DNA of 64,000 nucleotides, taken from Anthoceros angustus. Taxonomy: Eukaryota; Streptophyta; Anthocerotopsida; Anthocerotales; Anthocerotaceae. Below are positions 9,420 to 21,400 of this stretch, in pieces. The stretch is taken from the NCBI GenBank assembly GCA_010909165.1, contig MU008167.1, positions 620,001 through 684,000 on the forward strand, given 5' to 3'. A program made the position numbers and the translations under genes. Below the pieces are notes generated by a model. That model made no database searches and was not told the DNA's origin. It saw only the letters and a list, made by a program, of their open reading frames with translations. Positions within the stretch are counted from its first letter, which is position 1; each line of letters starts with the position of its first letter.

Positions 9420-11946
9420 TCAAGCAATCAGAGAAGACTCCTTTCGGTACTCCCGCAGTATGACCGCAACGCTAGTTGGAGGAAGCTGCAACACAACCGG
9501 GATACAGGTGTTGAGGATGCCAAAAGCAAAAGCACTTACCACGCACCATGACCATCGCAAATGTGTCTACTTTCAAGCCGACAGGAGCACTACAGAATGC
9601 ATAACAGACATACCATGCCAAGCTCCGTGATAACCATGGTGACGTACTCTGCCGGAGTGGCATCATACCTGCATGTTACAGTTTAGTGCACGTAAGTCCA
9701 TAGAAAGAGTAGAGTGAAGCAAGAGTGACATCAGGAAGCCATACTTTGCAATGGCAGGTTCAATTTGGATCACAACACAGACAAGGGCCGGACAGCCCAG
9801 TGCTTACTTCAGATTCAGCAGCTGGAGATGTTCCAGGTCTTGCCATCCTTCAAGTTGCTTAAGGTCCTTCCTCCCTGACACCTTGACCAAGACATTGGGA
9901 TCACCTGCATTCTGCCCCGTCAGAATAATGGTACCAGTCACCTCTTGCTGGACGAGGAACAGGAGCCCAGACAACATCAGGCACCGTGATGACAAATGTG
10001 TGTGGAAGTTTAAGACATAAAAGCTCACCTAATTCGTTTGAGCAGATGGAGTCCAGTTGCACTCTCTCATGGAACTTGTAAGTTTCACAACAAATCATGA
10101 CTGGAATATTGCACGAACTGGCCACCATGGCAACACATGCTGTCCCTACTCTCGAATACACAGTCCCATTTGACAGAACAGACGCAGCTCCTAAAAACAC
10201 TCGTGTAACTTCTTGCATGACGTATGTCACGGTGTTTATCTGACAATATGTGCACTGCAGGCCCTGTTCCAACAGTTTGCAAAGAAGCCGCCGTCCCTCA
10301 AGTTTAGGCCTCGAATCTACTACTACTACTCTAAACTTCTTGCCAAGTTGATGAGCTCGAACAAGAATCATCTCCACCACACTTGAGAAGGCATGGGTCA
10401 GCAAGACATCTCCATCTCTTATCTTTGTCACAGCATGCCTGACAATCTCTTGATCAGCAAACACAATCTTTTCTTGCAAGAAACGGTCAATCTCACCAAT
10501 GAGTAACGCCTTTGCCTCTGATTCAGTTAGTGTGTCTGAGAGCTTTCCAATCCTGGTCTTGAGAAATTTGATAGCATTCCCCATGCTTATGGACAAAGGC
10601 CTGCACTCTATCAGAAACGAGACCTGGCTGTTGATTCTCGCCGTCAAATCCCTTACCAACGCCTTCTCGGGAGGAGTAGAATACTCTTGAATCAGGTCAC
10701 GGAAAGCACACAACAATGCCACACACCGCACATTCCCTCCAACAACATCCTCGGTCAGATATTGAAGCCCAATCTGGACCAGAACACCAAGCAGCAGCTC
10801 CATCACCAAACGGGTGTGCACATACGAGGGGAGAAACAACAGATGCACGTGCACGCCCCCAGCTTCACAGCAAGGAAGCAAAGCATGGTGCAAAGATTGC
10901 CTTACCTTGTAGACAGAAGGATGCGGATGCATGACATCCTCCTGGAAATACTTCGCTTCCAGAAGAGGCAACTTGTCACCATGAACGAAGTGCGGTAGAT
11001 GTCTGAAGAGCGTCAGCCTGTCCTTCGTCTCCCCCTGCTCGGCGAAGGCCTTCTTTCTCAGCTTCGCTACCCGCTGCGGGTCATCAAACTGCATTCTCAA
11101 CGGCAGTTTCTTCTCCACCACAACCTTTTCTGGAGCCACCGCCTTCTTGTCGCTGCCGCCGCCTGCCTTTCTGTCACCGCTTGCATCCTTCTTCTGCGAG
11201 GCAACCGGTGTTGCTTTCCCTTCTTTGTAAGCCGGCACTGCAGTCCCCCGGCCTGCAAATCACGGCCATCCTCACACGGAACTCAACCGAGCGCAAGCAA
11301 AAGCACAATAGCAAGAAAGGAAGAAACAGAAACAGGAACAGAAACAATACCAGTCTCCGCCCGAGCAGCCTTCTGCGCACGCTGCGCGTCCTGTAGAGCC
11401 CGGCGTTCTGCTTTGGAGGTCCGTTCTTTCAAGGACTTGGACGAGTCTGCACACACCCGAGCCGACGGATCTACACTCAGGAATTCGAGCTGCACACACG
11501 CAAATGCCATGCGCTGGAGCTGCATCTGGAGCTGCATCTGGAACTGAAGCTGGAGACCTTCTGCAGGCGTTACAATCTTGGGAGAGAGTTCGGACTTGTC
11601 CGAAGTTGCGGCAGCAGGTGCTGCCTTCCCGGCCAGGCCTGCATTCACATTGACAGCATCCCCGGCGGGGCTGAATCCGTTGCTGTTGCTCCTGCTGGAA
11701 GGAGCGGGCGAGGCGGCCAGCAGGGGCTCTGCGCTGTAGCTGCCCGCCTCCACGGCGTGCGCCGGGAGCCTCCTGGGAGACATGGCTTTCATCAACTGCG
11801 GCGGGATGATGACGGGGGCGGGAGAATTGGCCACGGTGCTGCTGGCAGGCACCGTGGCCCCTCTCCCCACCTGCCACGGGCTCCGAGCCCGCTGTGAAGA
11901 AGCCCACCTGCCGCACCTTGGCTTCGGAAACGTTCCGCCCCCTCAT
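9420..11946 (-). CDS. EIF2B4: Translation initiation factor eIF2B, delta subunit (6 exons; frameshift in exon 1)
   Basis: Regulatory subunit of the eIF2B guanine-nucleotide exchange factor, which recharges eIF2 with GTP in the cytosol. Exons: 11946 (or 12000) to 11351, 11237-10906, 10773-10029, 9904-9808, 9668-9614, 9485-9420. All introns are GT-AG, and exons 2-6 keep one frame to the TGA at 9420. Family marks include the N-terminal VRQVGFFTAG, a Lys/Ala-rich region, the conserved GGN segment after LQYLTEDV, VVVVDSRPKLEGRRLL, VLSNGTVYSRVG and the end PAEYVTMVITELGM followed by PPTS. Length is near 630 codons, normal for the plant protein. Exon 1 is odd: the VGFFTAG frame and the downstream VANSPAPVIIPPQ frame differ, so one frame change occurs around 11,830-11,880, in a G-rich run. 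It is either a sequencing indel or a real lesion. Confidence 0.92.
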
Positions 11947-12410
11947 CCTCGAACCTCGGACCTTCTCCTTCTCCTCCTCCTCCGCCTCAATCCACACCAA
12001 CCTCTTCTCACTTTGGAGGCGGGCCTAGATTTTGCATCTCTGTCTCACGCTACATACTTCCATTGCATGATTCGGGGGAAACGTTGGAGTGTGTAGCCTC
12101 CAGCCCGATTCCTTCCCCAGAGAGAGTGTCTGTTTTACGTTCTGTGTGTAGAAACGAATTTTGCGAGACACGGGGATAAAATTCGGCGCATCTACACACT
12201 TTTACTGAGTATCACTCCGACTGTTTGTATATGTATGCGGATATGAGTTATAAATATCAACTTGGTTTGGTTAAATTTTAATATACTAATATTTTTTACA
12301 CATATGAGTGATTATATTATTAATAGTAAATACTTAAATATTTATTTTTAAAACTGATATTTTTTTAACCCGAATATTATATTTTATGACTAATTATTAA
12401 TACATATGCA

Positions 12411-12561
12411 TAAATGGGAAGTCCCATCTCCAGTTGGGCGATGGGGAACCACCCTCCAAAGGACCCATGCCAAGGGGACTAGGCCCCCGAATATCTACCC
12501 TGAAACAGTTAACTACCATCCCCAAGATGTCATAGTCTGGAATAAAGAAGGGCCTACTAAA
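12411..12561 (+). repeat. Single arm related to the fold-back element at 6.2 kb
   Basis: The sequence from GGGAAGTCCCATCTCC to GAAGGGCCTACTAAAC matches the reverse complement of the 6224-6376 arm. Shared words include ATCTACCCT and CCCCAAGATGTC, and both end AAGGG-[TC]-CTACT. Only one arm is present, immediately before the gypsy LTR sequence begins, so the partner arm may have been lost. Confidence 0.5.
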
Positions 12562-14344
12562 CACCGAGGAAGATAAGATGCCGCTCGTGATTCAAGCTAT
12601 CCCGAAAATTGTCGCGGGCTGTATGGGAGTTAAGAAATAAGTAGGGTTTCTGTTTTTTTTAGGATTGAAGGATAAATAAGGCGGAAAAGGAGGAATAAAT
12701 TGGGGTAGCGGACGAGGCTCGAGTATACTCCGACCGGAGTGAACAACGGACCCCTGCAGACTATGGCAAGCTCCGACTACGCCGAGTAACGGATAAGTCC
12801 GAACCCACCTGTGTCAAAACAGGATAAGTACGCCAGGAAAGTAACCTAGGAGCGAGGCGTGAGACGGCGGCGCCACGTGGACGGCCCCGAGTGGAGGTCG
12901 GCATGCAGAGGTCAGACCGTAACCTTGCAGGCCGTTATAGCGGTATTCACGCCCGGATCGCGCGGCGCGAAGGCCGAGTAAGCGGGCGTAGGGTCGAGTA
13001 AGCGCATGCACTCGCGCTACGGACAACGAAGAGGCGCCTTCCAGTTACTTCCACAAGCGCCAAGGAGGGAGGTCACGCGCAGCCTCCGCAATCCTCATAC
13101 CCCTTGCGCCCGCAATCTCTCGCGCTATCTTTTGGGCGCCGTCACAGAGCGCGCACTGGCCAAGGTTGGAGCAAGAACGCGGCGAGGAACATCGTGCCGG
13201 ACTCGCCAGCCTACAAAGAAAGAGGAGGAGAAAGCAATGGCACCCAAAAGCCGACGGAAGTCTGGGAGCCATGGACCGTGGAGCGCAACATTGTGACCCG
13301 CGCTATCCGGACTTCGGCCCGGCCGGAGGAAGGGGAATTGGTGGGGAATGGCATGGATGCGTCCAAATGGTCGGACCTTTGACAACTTAGGTCCGGAGTT
13401 TGCCCGAAGATGCCGCGGCGATCAACAAGGAGGTCCGATCCAAGAACCTCCGGAGGACCCGAGGCGATGGACCTTGAGGTCCCGAGGATGGCCTACAACC
13501 GCCCAAGGAGGAAGAAGGGGCGGTGCCGAGCCCCTTAAGGCGAAGGGAAGATAGGGCCAGCCGCCGGCGCCGAGGCTCGAACGCAGCGACAACCAACGGA
13601 TGGTTGATATCCGATCCGCCGGATACGAGTAAGGGCGTAGCCCGGATCATTGTCCATTGAACTCGCCACCAAGGTGGATCACCTTGGTGATAACTGCTGG
13701 TATTCTCGCATGCGCCCAATGGGAAGAGAGCGGACGGGAAGGATTATCTTCGCCCGGCCTGCCAGAGGCACGCAAGCTAAGGAGCGAGAAGCCTCGCCAT
13801 CGGTGACCCATGATTCATGTATGGGGACATTTCGAGCCCTCAAGGAGGGAGAGCTTGAACGGGCGCCCAAGGGCCGGAGGCCCCGCTGCAAGTAGAGCGT
13901 GCAAGGGCGCCTGAGGTGGGGGTCGCCCTTCAAGACCAAGCGACTGGAGGAGGACGATGGGAGGATTCCGGACTCCATACGCCTGAGCGAACCCCTCACC
14001 ACCTGTGGAAGTTTGGGAGGAGATTCTTCCTCCTTTTGGTGCCCTCCGAGCAGCAAGACAGAGGGAGTCGATGCCGAGGGCGCGGCGGCCCGCACCGGCA
14101 ACAGCCAACAACCACGACCCGCCGAGCCCCGACGAACTCAACGGGAGCCAAGAGGCGGAAGACGGTGCCGCTTACCAACGCACCTCAAGGTGCAGACTTA
14201 CCCCGCCACGAGTGGCAAGAGGTCAAGAGGCGTAAGGAGGGCAGGGGACGTGGCCCAAGGAGCAGGAGGTCACCGCGCAGCCCCACCTCGAGCCGGCCCT
14301 GCCCCCGGCTGTGAAGGGGCAAAAGAGCTTGCTCCCGACCCCTC

Positions 14345-17030
14345 ACCTCCTCCGAGCCCTGTGAGAAAGAGGGCACAAAGGAGTTAGAGGCCAAGAGGGC
14401 CAAGAGGGTGAGACTCCTGACTCACCACTGTGACCGAGGGTCCCGATTAGGTCCGAGAACCCACCGACTTACTCCCGGATCATGATGGAGGTCCTTGGCG
14501 GACCGAGAAATGCCGGCTCCCACTACGGACTTTGTGGGGGCCTCATCACGGCCGTGGAAGAAACACGGCGAGTCTCCGCCACCGCCATGGACGGAATGCT
14601 TTGGGGTCTCGTGGAGAAGACCTGAAGTGGAGGCCACCCGAGGAGGATGGTGGAACCCAAGAGCAAGTGAAGGCGGCCGTGGGGGGCAAAGGAAAAGGCG
14701 GAGTCCCTCGCTCGGATCGAGGAAGGGAAACGCCTGGAGCGCGAGGCCCGGGCGGTTCAGCAGATCGAAGGTTCTTCACCAGGCGAACACCAAGCAAGCT
14801 GGGAGGCCCAAGCGGCGGAGGACCTTGCAGCGAAGAGGGGAAGCGCAGCAGAGGCGGAAGAGGCCCGGCACAAGCAGAGAGCTGGACTGGCGGAGGCGGC
14901 CAGAGTAGGCCAAGGGCGAGGCCCAAGCGGCGGAGCCTAAGTCGAAAGAGCGACCGGGATCACTCACGTGATCGAACCGTGGAGAGAGTCACAGCCCGAG
15001 GCTAACTCAAGGCCGACAAAGTGCTATGGAGCAGCAAGGGCCAAAGGAGGAGATGGAGGCCGACTCGGGAGATAGGAGATCTCCAGCATACCGCAGAAGT
15101 AGAGGAGAGGCGCAGATGGAGGATGAAGGACACGCTGGAGCTACAACCCAAGATGCGCTTGAGCAGTGATTCTCAACGAGAGAATCCACGACTCGAGCAC
15201 GAAATAGAGTGCCCCCCGTCTCTCAAGACGGAGGAAAATCGCGACTATCCAAGGAGTTGGACGCTGCTGCCATGGAGCCGGAGGAAGTCCGAGTCGGACG
15301 GAGGTATCCGACCGCTGGAGAGGGAGCGGAGCTAAAGGCCGTAATGAACGGAGGAGCGCGAGCACGGAAGCGTAAAAGAAGCCGGTCCACCGAGAAAGGC
15401 GGAAGGGAACGCCGCTATGGCGGTAAGCCGGCAATGGAGAGGAAACGACGGAGCCGGAGCAGTGGAGCAACAGGGCATGCAGGAGGTGACCGAGGCCGCC
15501 TTGTAGCCTCGCGTGATACGCCCGCCCACACAACCGGGTGAGAGGTGGCCCAACAAGCCGGGCAAAAGACGCCTAACACTTATGGCGGAGGGAGTATCGG
15601 GTGCTCCGGGCACACGTGGAAGAGGCAATTCCAACAAGTCGATCTGACTTTGCCTATTACCACACCGAGCCCTCAAGGCGAGAAGCCCCCTCACCTCCTC
15701 CGAGCCGGAGAAAGAGGGCACAAAGGAGTTAGAGGCCAAGAGGGCCAAGAGGGTGAGACTCGGACCTCACCACTCGGGACCCGAGGGTCCCGATTAGGTC
15801 CGAGAACCCACCGGACTTACTCGGGGCTGCGGTATGGAGGTCCTTGGCGGACCGAGAAATGCCGGCTCCACTACGGACTTTGTGGGGGCCTCACCGGTGC
15901 CGTGGAAGAAACACGGCGAGTCGCTCCAGTCATGGACGGAATGCTTTGGGGTCTCGTGGTGCAGTAGAAGACCCGAAGTGGAGGCCACCCGAGGAGGATG
16001 GTGGAACTCAAGAGCAAGTGAAGGCGGCCGAGGGGCAAAGGAAAAGGCGGAGTCCCTCGCTCGGATCGAGGAAGGGAAACGCCGGGTGGCGGAGGCGGCG
16101 GAGGCGGCGGAGGCCGGGCCAAGGTTCTTGCGAGCAGTGAAACAAGCTCAGAGGCCCAAGCGGGCAGGAGGAGGACCTTGCGGCGAAGGAGGAGGCGGAA
16201 GGGGCAGGGAGCGAGCTCGGGACTGGCGGAGGCCGGACCAAGTCCGGACCAAGTCCGGACCCGGAGGAGGCGGCGAAGGAGTCGGAAGCGCGGCAAAAGA
16301 GCGACCGGGATCACTGTGATCGGGCCGGTGGAGAGTCGGTGACCGAGGCTAACTCAAGGCCGACAAAGTGCTATGGGCGAGCAAGGGCGGCCGGAAGGAG
16401 GAGATGGAGGCCGGCCTCGGGAGATAGGAGATCTCCAGGATGCAGGAGTAGAGGCGGCGGCAGATGGAGGGCAGCGCTGGAGCTACAACTCCAAGATGCG
16501 TCGGAGGCAGTGATTCTCAACGAGAGAATCCACGACGACGAGCACGAAATAGAGTGCCTCGGCTCCGTCACGAAGGCGGAGGAAAATCGGCGACTATCCA
16601 AGGAGTTGGGCGTTGCCGAGCTCTGAGAAGGGGAGGAAGTCCGAGTCGGACGGGTACACTGGAGAGGGAGCGGAGCTAAAGGCCGTAATGAACGGAGGAG
16701 CGAGCACCGGAAGCGAAAGAAGGCTGGTCCGGTGAGAAAGGCGGAAGGGAACGCCGCGCTATGGCGGAGGCGGAGGAGGCGGCGGAGGAGGCGGCGGAGG
16801 AGGAGGCGGCGGCAGTGAGGGAGGCCGCCTTGTAGCCTCGCGTGATACTGGCCGGCTCCCACAACTGCGGAGAGGTGGCCCAACAAGCCGGGCAAGCTCC
16901 AACACTTATGGCGGAGGGAGTATCGGGTGCTCCGGGCACACGTGGAAGAGGCAATTCAACAAGTCGATTCGGACTTTGCCTATTACGCCGAGCTCCCGGC
17001 GAGAAGCCTCGGCGGCCCGCAGACGGACCC
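14345..17030 (+). repeat. Tandem duplication of ~1.35 kb inside LTR 1
   Basis: The sequence beginning CTCACCTCCTCCGAGCC, followed by GAGAAAGAGGGCACAAAGG, occurs at about 14,345 and again at about 15,690 (offset 1,345). Each copy runs on to the GGCAATTC-type segment near its end. LTR 2 and LTR 3 have one copy. The junction shows only about 2 bp of shared sequence. Confidence 0.7.
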
Positions 17031-17253
17031 TGGAAGGCTCGGAAGGAGATGAAGGCCACGGGACAAAGACAGGACCCTAGTGGCCCCTGCTTGAGATGAC
17101 GGAGCGCGGAGAGGAGGAGGAGGAGGAGGAGGAGCGGATGCGATCGAGGTAAGCACCCGCACCTCACCATGGAAGGAGGGGCCAACGGGAGTCACGGGCG
17201 ATCGGGGCTGGAGGACTTGAGGGAGAGCCACGAGGAGTCCCGTGAGGGAGGAA

Positions 17254-17405
17254 ACCTGGCGTGAGTCCGGACTTTGTCCGGACCAGAGGGAGGCCGGACT
17301 CAAGTCCGGACTAATAAGTCCGACTCAAGTCCGGACCTAATAAGTCCGGACCCCGAGGTCCGGACCAAGTCCGGACCAAGTCCGGACCCAGCCGGCCGAC
17401 TCAGA
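17254..17405. repeat. CCGGAC minisatellite in LTR 1
   Basis: Short palindromic words (AAGTCCGGACT, GGTCCGGACC) repeat every 10-25 bp. Each contains TCCGGA. The same position in LTR 2 and LTR 3 carries longer, differently arranged arrays. Confidence 0.8.
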
Positions 17406-18347
17406 AGCCGGACTCGTGAGTCGAGACAGACCTCGAGGACCGGATCGGCAAGAAGGAGGAGCCCCTTCGACTTACGCTTAGGGGAGAGGTGGCCCCACCG
17501 CCGGACCTGTGGGGAGGCCAGGGAGGATGACGCCGTGGTAACGTGCTGTCGACCGCCAGAGCCCAACCCGATGTGATTCCGGAGAGAGGAGGGGCCCGCC
17601 TCACGGATCATCCGATTGGGTGCGCCACAACCGTGACGGGATTGACCACCCATTCCGAGGCGGGCCTGTGACCTTCCCACCACAACGAAGGAGATAGGGG
17701 AGGAATATGGTAGGCGGCCGATTAGGGTATACCGAGGCTATCCGTAATAGGGGTGTAATAAAGACGCCGCCTTGGGCGCAGATAAGAGGGCCGAGGTCTA
17801 GTAAAGCATCTTTCTTGGTGTTGATGCCGCTCTGCACCTTGTGAGTCTTCTTGCTAACGTGAGTCCCGAGTCACCGAAAGTGCCCCGGGAGATTGATCAA
17901 GGTCCCGTGACGACTTAACGCGTTGTGGTGTGTGCAGGAAGGGTGATCGGTGACCTGCTCGCCCGAGCCGCGTCCCACCGAACGGACCGAACGCTGAGCC
18001 GGAGGAACTCGGGAGGGTGTAGAGCCCGGACGAGAGGCCCGCGAACGAGGAGGTCCGGATCAGAACCCGCGCTTTTCTAAGATCAAGAGTGTAGCGTGAG
18101 GGAGAGAGGAAAGGATGATGCGTGAGGGACGGATGTGAACGACGGACGCGAACGGGTCCTTAAACGCTTGGCCATACCGGCCAGACGGTGAACGCAGAGT
18201 AGTTAGGAGTATGTGTGTTGAGAACGAACGAGCGCTAAGGACGGTAGAATCACCAAACGCGAACGGGCCTATCATTCCCTTTGGGAACGGACTTCTTCCT
18301 ACAACGACACGGATTGTGCGCTACCGGCCATCAAAAGTCCGCCACAT

Positions 18348-18372
18348 TTTGGCGCTGCTGCGGGAATGAAAT
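18348..18372 (+). promoter_or_regulatory. Primer-binding-site-like sequence of gypsy internal region A
   Basis: TTTGGCGCTGCTGCGGGAA directly follows the LTR end CA. It resembles the TTTGGCGCC...GCCGGGGA sequence found at this place in many plant Ty3/gypsy elements. The gag-like frame begins about 50 bp later. Confidence 0.6.
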
Positions 18373-18415
18373 CGGTCCGGTGCCGCAGGCGCCCTTAGGA
18401 AGAGAAGGTAAGTGA

Positions 18416-21400
18416 ATGCGTGGCGGTCGAGCGACGGTCAAGAGTGAACCGTCAGGAGGATCGGACGTGGTCACCTCGCGTGCTCTCCGAGCCAGGGAGA
18501 GAGAGACGTCAAACCCAACGAGAGAGCACCGTCGATCAGAGGAGGGAGAACGTGGTCGAATTGTCGGACCAAGACGAGTACGGGGTACAAGGGACGCCAA
18601 CGGAAGAAGGTAGGACAGCCACGCCTAACCCAATCGATGGCGCAGCCATGGCCCCTACCGACCAAACAAGCGATCTATATTCGGAGGAAGAAGGAGCGGA
18701 TGCGAGACCTTTGTGGAGGACTTCATGTCCAAAGCCAACTTCAACGGGAGAGGGAGTCGACGCACCATCCAAATTTTTCCAAGGGGTTCTCCGAGGAACC
18801 GCTCAATGGTATCGGAGAAAGTACCGACCACCGGAGAATGCCCCACCCGCCTCGCTTGAAGCTTTGAAAATGCCTTCTTAGAACGGTTTCGAGGATCGAC
18901 CGAGGGTATGTATTATCAAAGTTGGAAAATCAAGCGAGGAAGAAGGAGAAGCCGGGCTCAGACATCGAGCGGTTCTATGCCCCGAGGATCGGCATCCAAC
19001 CCATACCACGATGCAAGCGACGGTGGTTCGCGGCCGGTCTAGCCAAACCCATGGCACGCCCGCCGCCGCCGAGAAGGACGTGGGCAAGGCGGTCGAGCGG
19101 CCGAAAACTACGAGGAATCGCTACATCGAGGATAAAGAAATCCAAGGAGGCAAGAAGAAGAAGAAGAAACGGGTTCGACTGAGGAGGAAGAGTCTTGAGG
19201 AGGAGGAAGACCAATCGGAGGTGTCTTCGGAGGAGGAGCAACGTCCAAGAAGAGACGGAGGTCTCTAGCGAGGAAGAGTATCCCGCAAGAAGAAGAGCAA
19301 GAAGGCCCGGCTAAAAGAAGCGGTGGTAAGAAGGAGGTGGTGACACCAAGACCGTCCGAGAAGCTCTGACCCGACTCCCTCAAAGGAGGTAGCAGTCCGG
19401 AGGACCGGAAAAGTGATAAAGAGAGTAGAGGACCGCGATAAACCAGTTAAGGACCGAGCGCGGAAAACACCGACTACGGCGAACGATCTCGTGTGCCGCA
19501 GCAAGAATACGGCCATTCGAAGTCCAACCGCCTCAAGGCCGGTGCATCAAGTGGACTACGAATACGAGGAGGAGGCCGAGGAGCAATGGGAAGAGGCCTA
19601 TCGCATGTGAAGCCCTCCGGGCCGCGATATCCCAAAACCATGTATCCGCCAACCGGAGGTCCGCTAATACAACGAGCCCCACCGATGCAAAGACCGCATG
19701 GGAGCCCCTTCGTATCCTCCGACGGCCGCGGGTCTTGGAACGGGAATCTCGCCATTACTCCAACGCGTGTCCGCACTCAACGAGGTGGTAATGGGGACTT
19801 GTGGTCAGGTGGCGATCGCAAGGTGGGCATATGACGTGCAAGACGCTATGTCCCAACCCCGCACAAGGACGGTACGATATGCCACACCAAGCGGAGAACC
19901 CCGACCACCAACGCCACCTCCTAAGATCACTGGACGGCAAGTCAAGATGCCTGGGCCATGGAGGAAGAGATTCCCAGAGGTACGCGAGATGGAAAAGAAC
20001 AAGAAGGTAATGTGGGGTGTCGAAGGAAGGGAGTGGAAATCTTGAGGTGTCTACTCAGAGTCAAGGAAGGAGCGACGAGAAAGGCGCCAGCTTGAAGAAG
20101 AACAAGATCGAGGAAGCGTCACGGACGCCGAGGAAGGCAATCAAACGGAAATACCAGCAGAGGATCCGACCGATGAAGGAGGGCTGACGGCAGCTCACGG
20201 AGGGATTACCCAAGGAAGTTCTCCGCAGATGTGGAGAAGGAACGGTGCCTCCGCGACGGCGACGTTAGCCACCGGACGTAGTCCGGAGGTGACCGAGATG
20301 TTGCAGGAGGAAATGCGCAAGCATCCGGAGAATACCGTAACAAGTGACCGGGAGAGGATGAGGACGCAGCAGGATCCTCGATTGGGGTAGAAGCCTCGCC
20401 CCTTTAATGTGGCGACCGATGATGAATCGCAGACTGTCCTTTCGATACCGAGGATAACCCAAATACCGACAAGAGGTCCGTTAGGGAAACCCATGGGAGC
20501 ACCAAAGCCGTGAAGGGTAGCATGGGAAGTGAGGGTGGTGTCCCATACGGACCCAGGCGCCATGGTACAAGTGGAGATTGGATGTATCATCAAGGATGTA
20601 CCGTTGGACACGGGTCCGAGTCAACCTCATCACCGGCAAGACGAAAATTGGGCTTCACATCCTTCAACCTCAACGAAGACTCGAGAATGGCGTATGTCAA
20701 GAAGAGATCCGGGGAGTTAACCGAGTCTTGGCCACCATAGCCGCGCACCCTACAAACCGGATTTTGTTGTGATCAAACCGCCGGACCATTAGGGTATGAG
20801 GTGTTGGGGCGGCCATGGGTTGGCCTGCATAAAGCTACACTTTGGAAGGAAGGAGATTCACTTCAAGCCGTGGACCGGGGACCCTAAGGTGCGAGAAGGG
20901 AGGGTTGCTATCACCGGAGCAAGGACACCTATTGTGGGAAACCGTGAGCACTACAAGGTATACCGGAGGACTCCACCGGCGACGAACAAGATAGTTCCGA
21001 GGAGGCGACTTTTCGCCAAGATCCGGGTCCGAGGAGGAGATGGACTACCGGCCGGATGCCTTTGGCGCGGAAGTGGTTGATTGTTTTCGAGTAAACGCCA
21101 CAACGGGGCTGGAGGAAGGAAGTGAAGAGGAGGTCGGACCAGCACAAGGGGAGAAAAGAGTCGGACCAAGGAAAAGCGGACATCGAAGGAGTAACACGAT
21201 TCACCTCCGACGAGCTCTTCAGAGAATGGGGGATGCGAGAGGACGATCCCCGAGAGGAGGACGAGGGGTTTGACGCAGGCAAAGACGAGAACGGGAGACG
21301 GTGAACCCGGACGGCGTGGAAGAAGTGGAGGTCCGCCAAATTTCAAGTTTAAGAAAGGCATGCCTCCGGACCAAGGAAGGACTAAAGCACTGGGGAGTTT

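Larger units (their letters stand above)
12625..18347 (+). mobile_element. Ty3/gypsy LTR 1 (5'-truncated, with internal duplication)
   Basis: This is the LTR upstream of internal region A. Its first ~57 bp (TGTTGGCG...) are missing compared with the other copies; homology starts at GGGAGTTAAGAAATAAG. It ends ...CCGCCACA at 18,345-18,347, directly before a TTTTGGCGC primer-binding-site-like sequence. It contains AATAAA at about 17,757 (a candidate polyadenylation signal), a CCGGAC minisatellite and coding-like stretches. Those read, in one frame, as a Glu/Ala/Lys/Arg-rich coiled-coil-like protein (for example ESLARIEEGKRLEREAR near 14,720). A ~1,345 bp internal segment is present twice (14,345-15,689 and 15,690 to about 17,000). 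Without the extra copy the length is close to the 4.5 kb of the other LTRs. Confidence 0.75.

Noticed and set aside
13899-16319. Long overlapping open frames of 130-160 codons on both strands within LTR 1
   Set aside because: The sequence is GC-rich and repetitive, so several frames stay open by chance. Only the Glu/Ala/Lys frame looks protein-like, and it is broken by indels.
12625-18347. Interpreting the 4.5 kb segment as an ordinary internal gag region with a short LTR
   Set aside because: The primer-binding-site-like sequence lies at its 3' end and the TG start directly follows the pol stop in every copy, which puts the whole segment inside the LTR.
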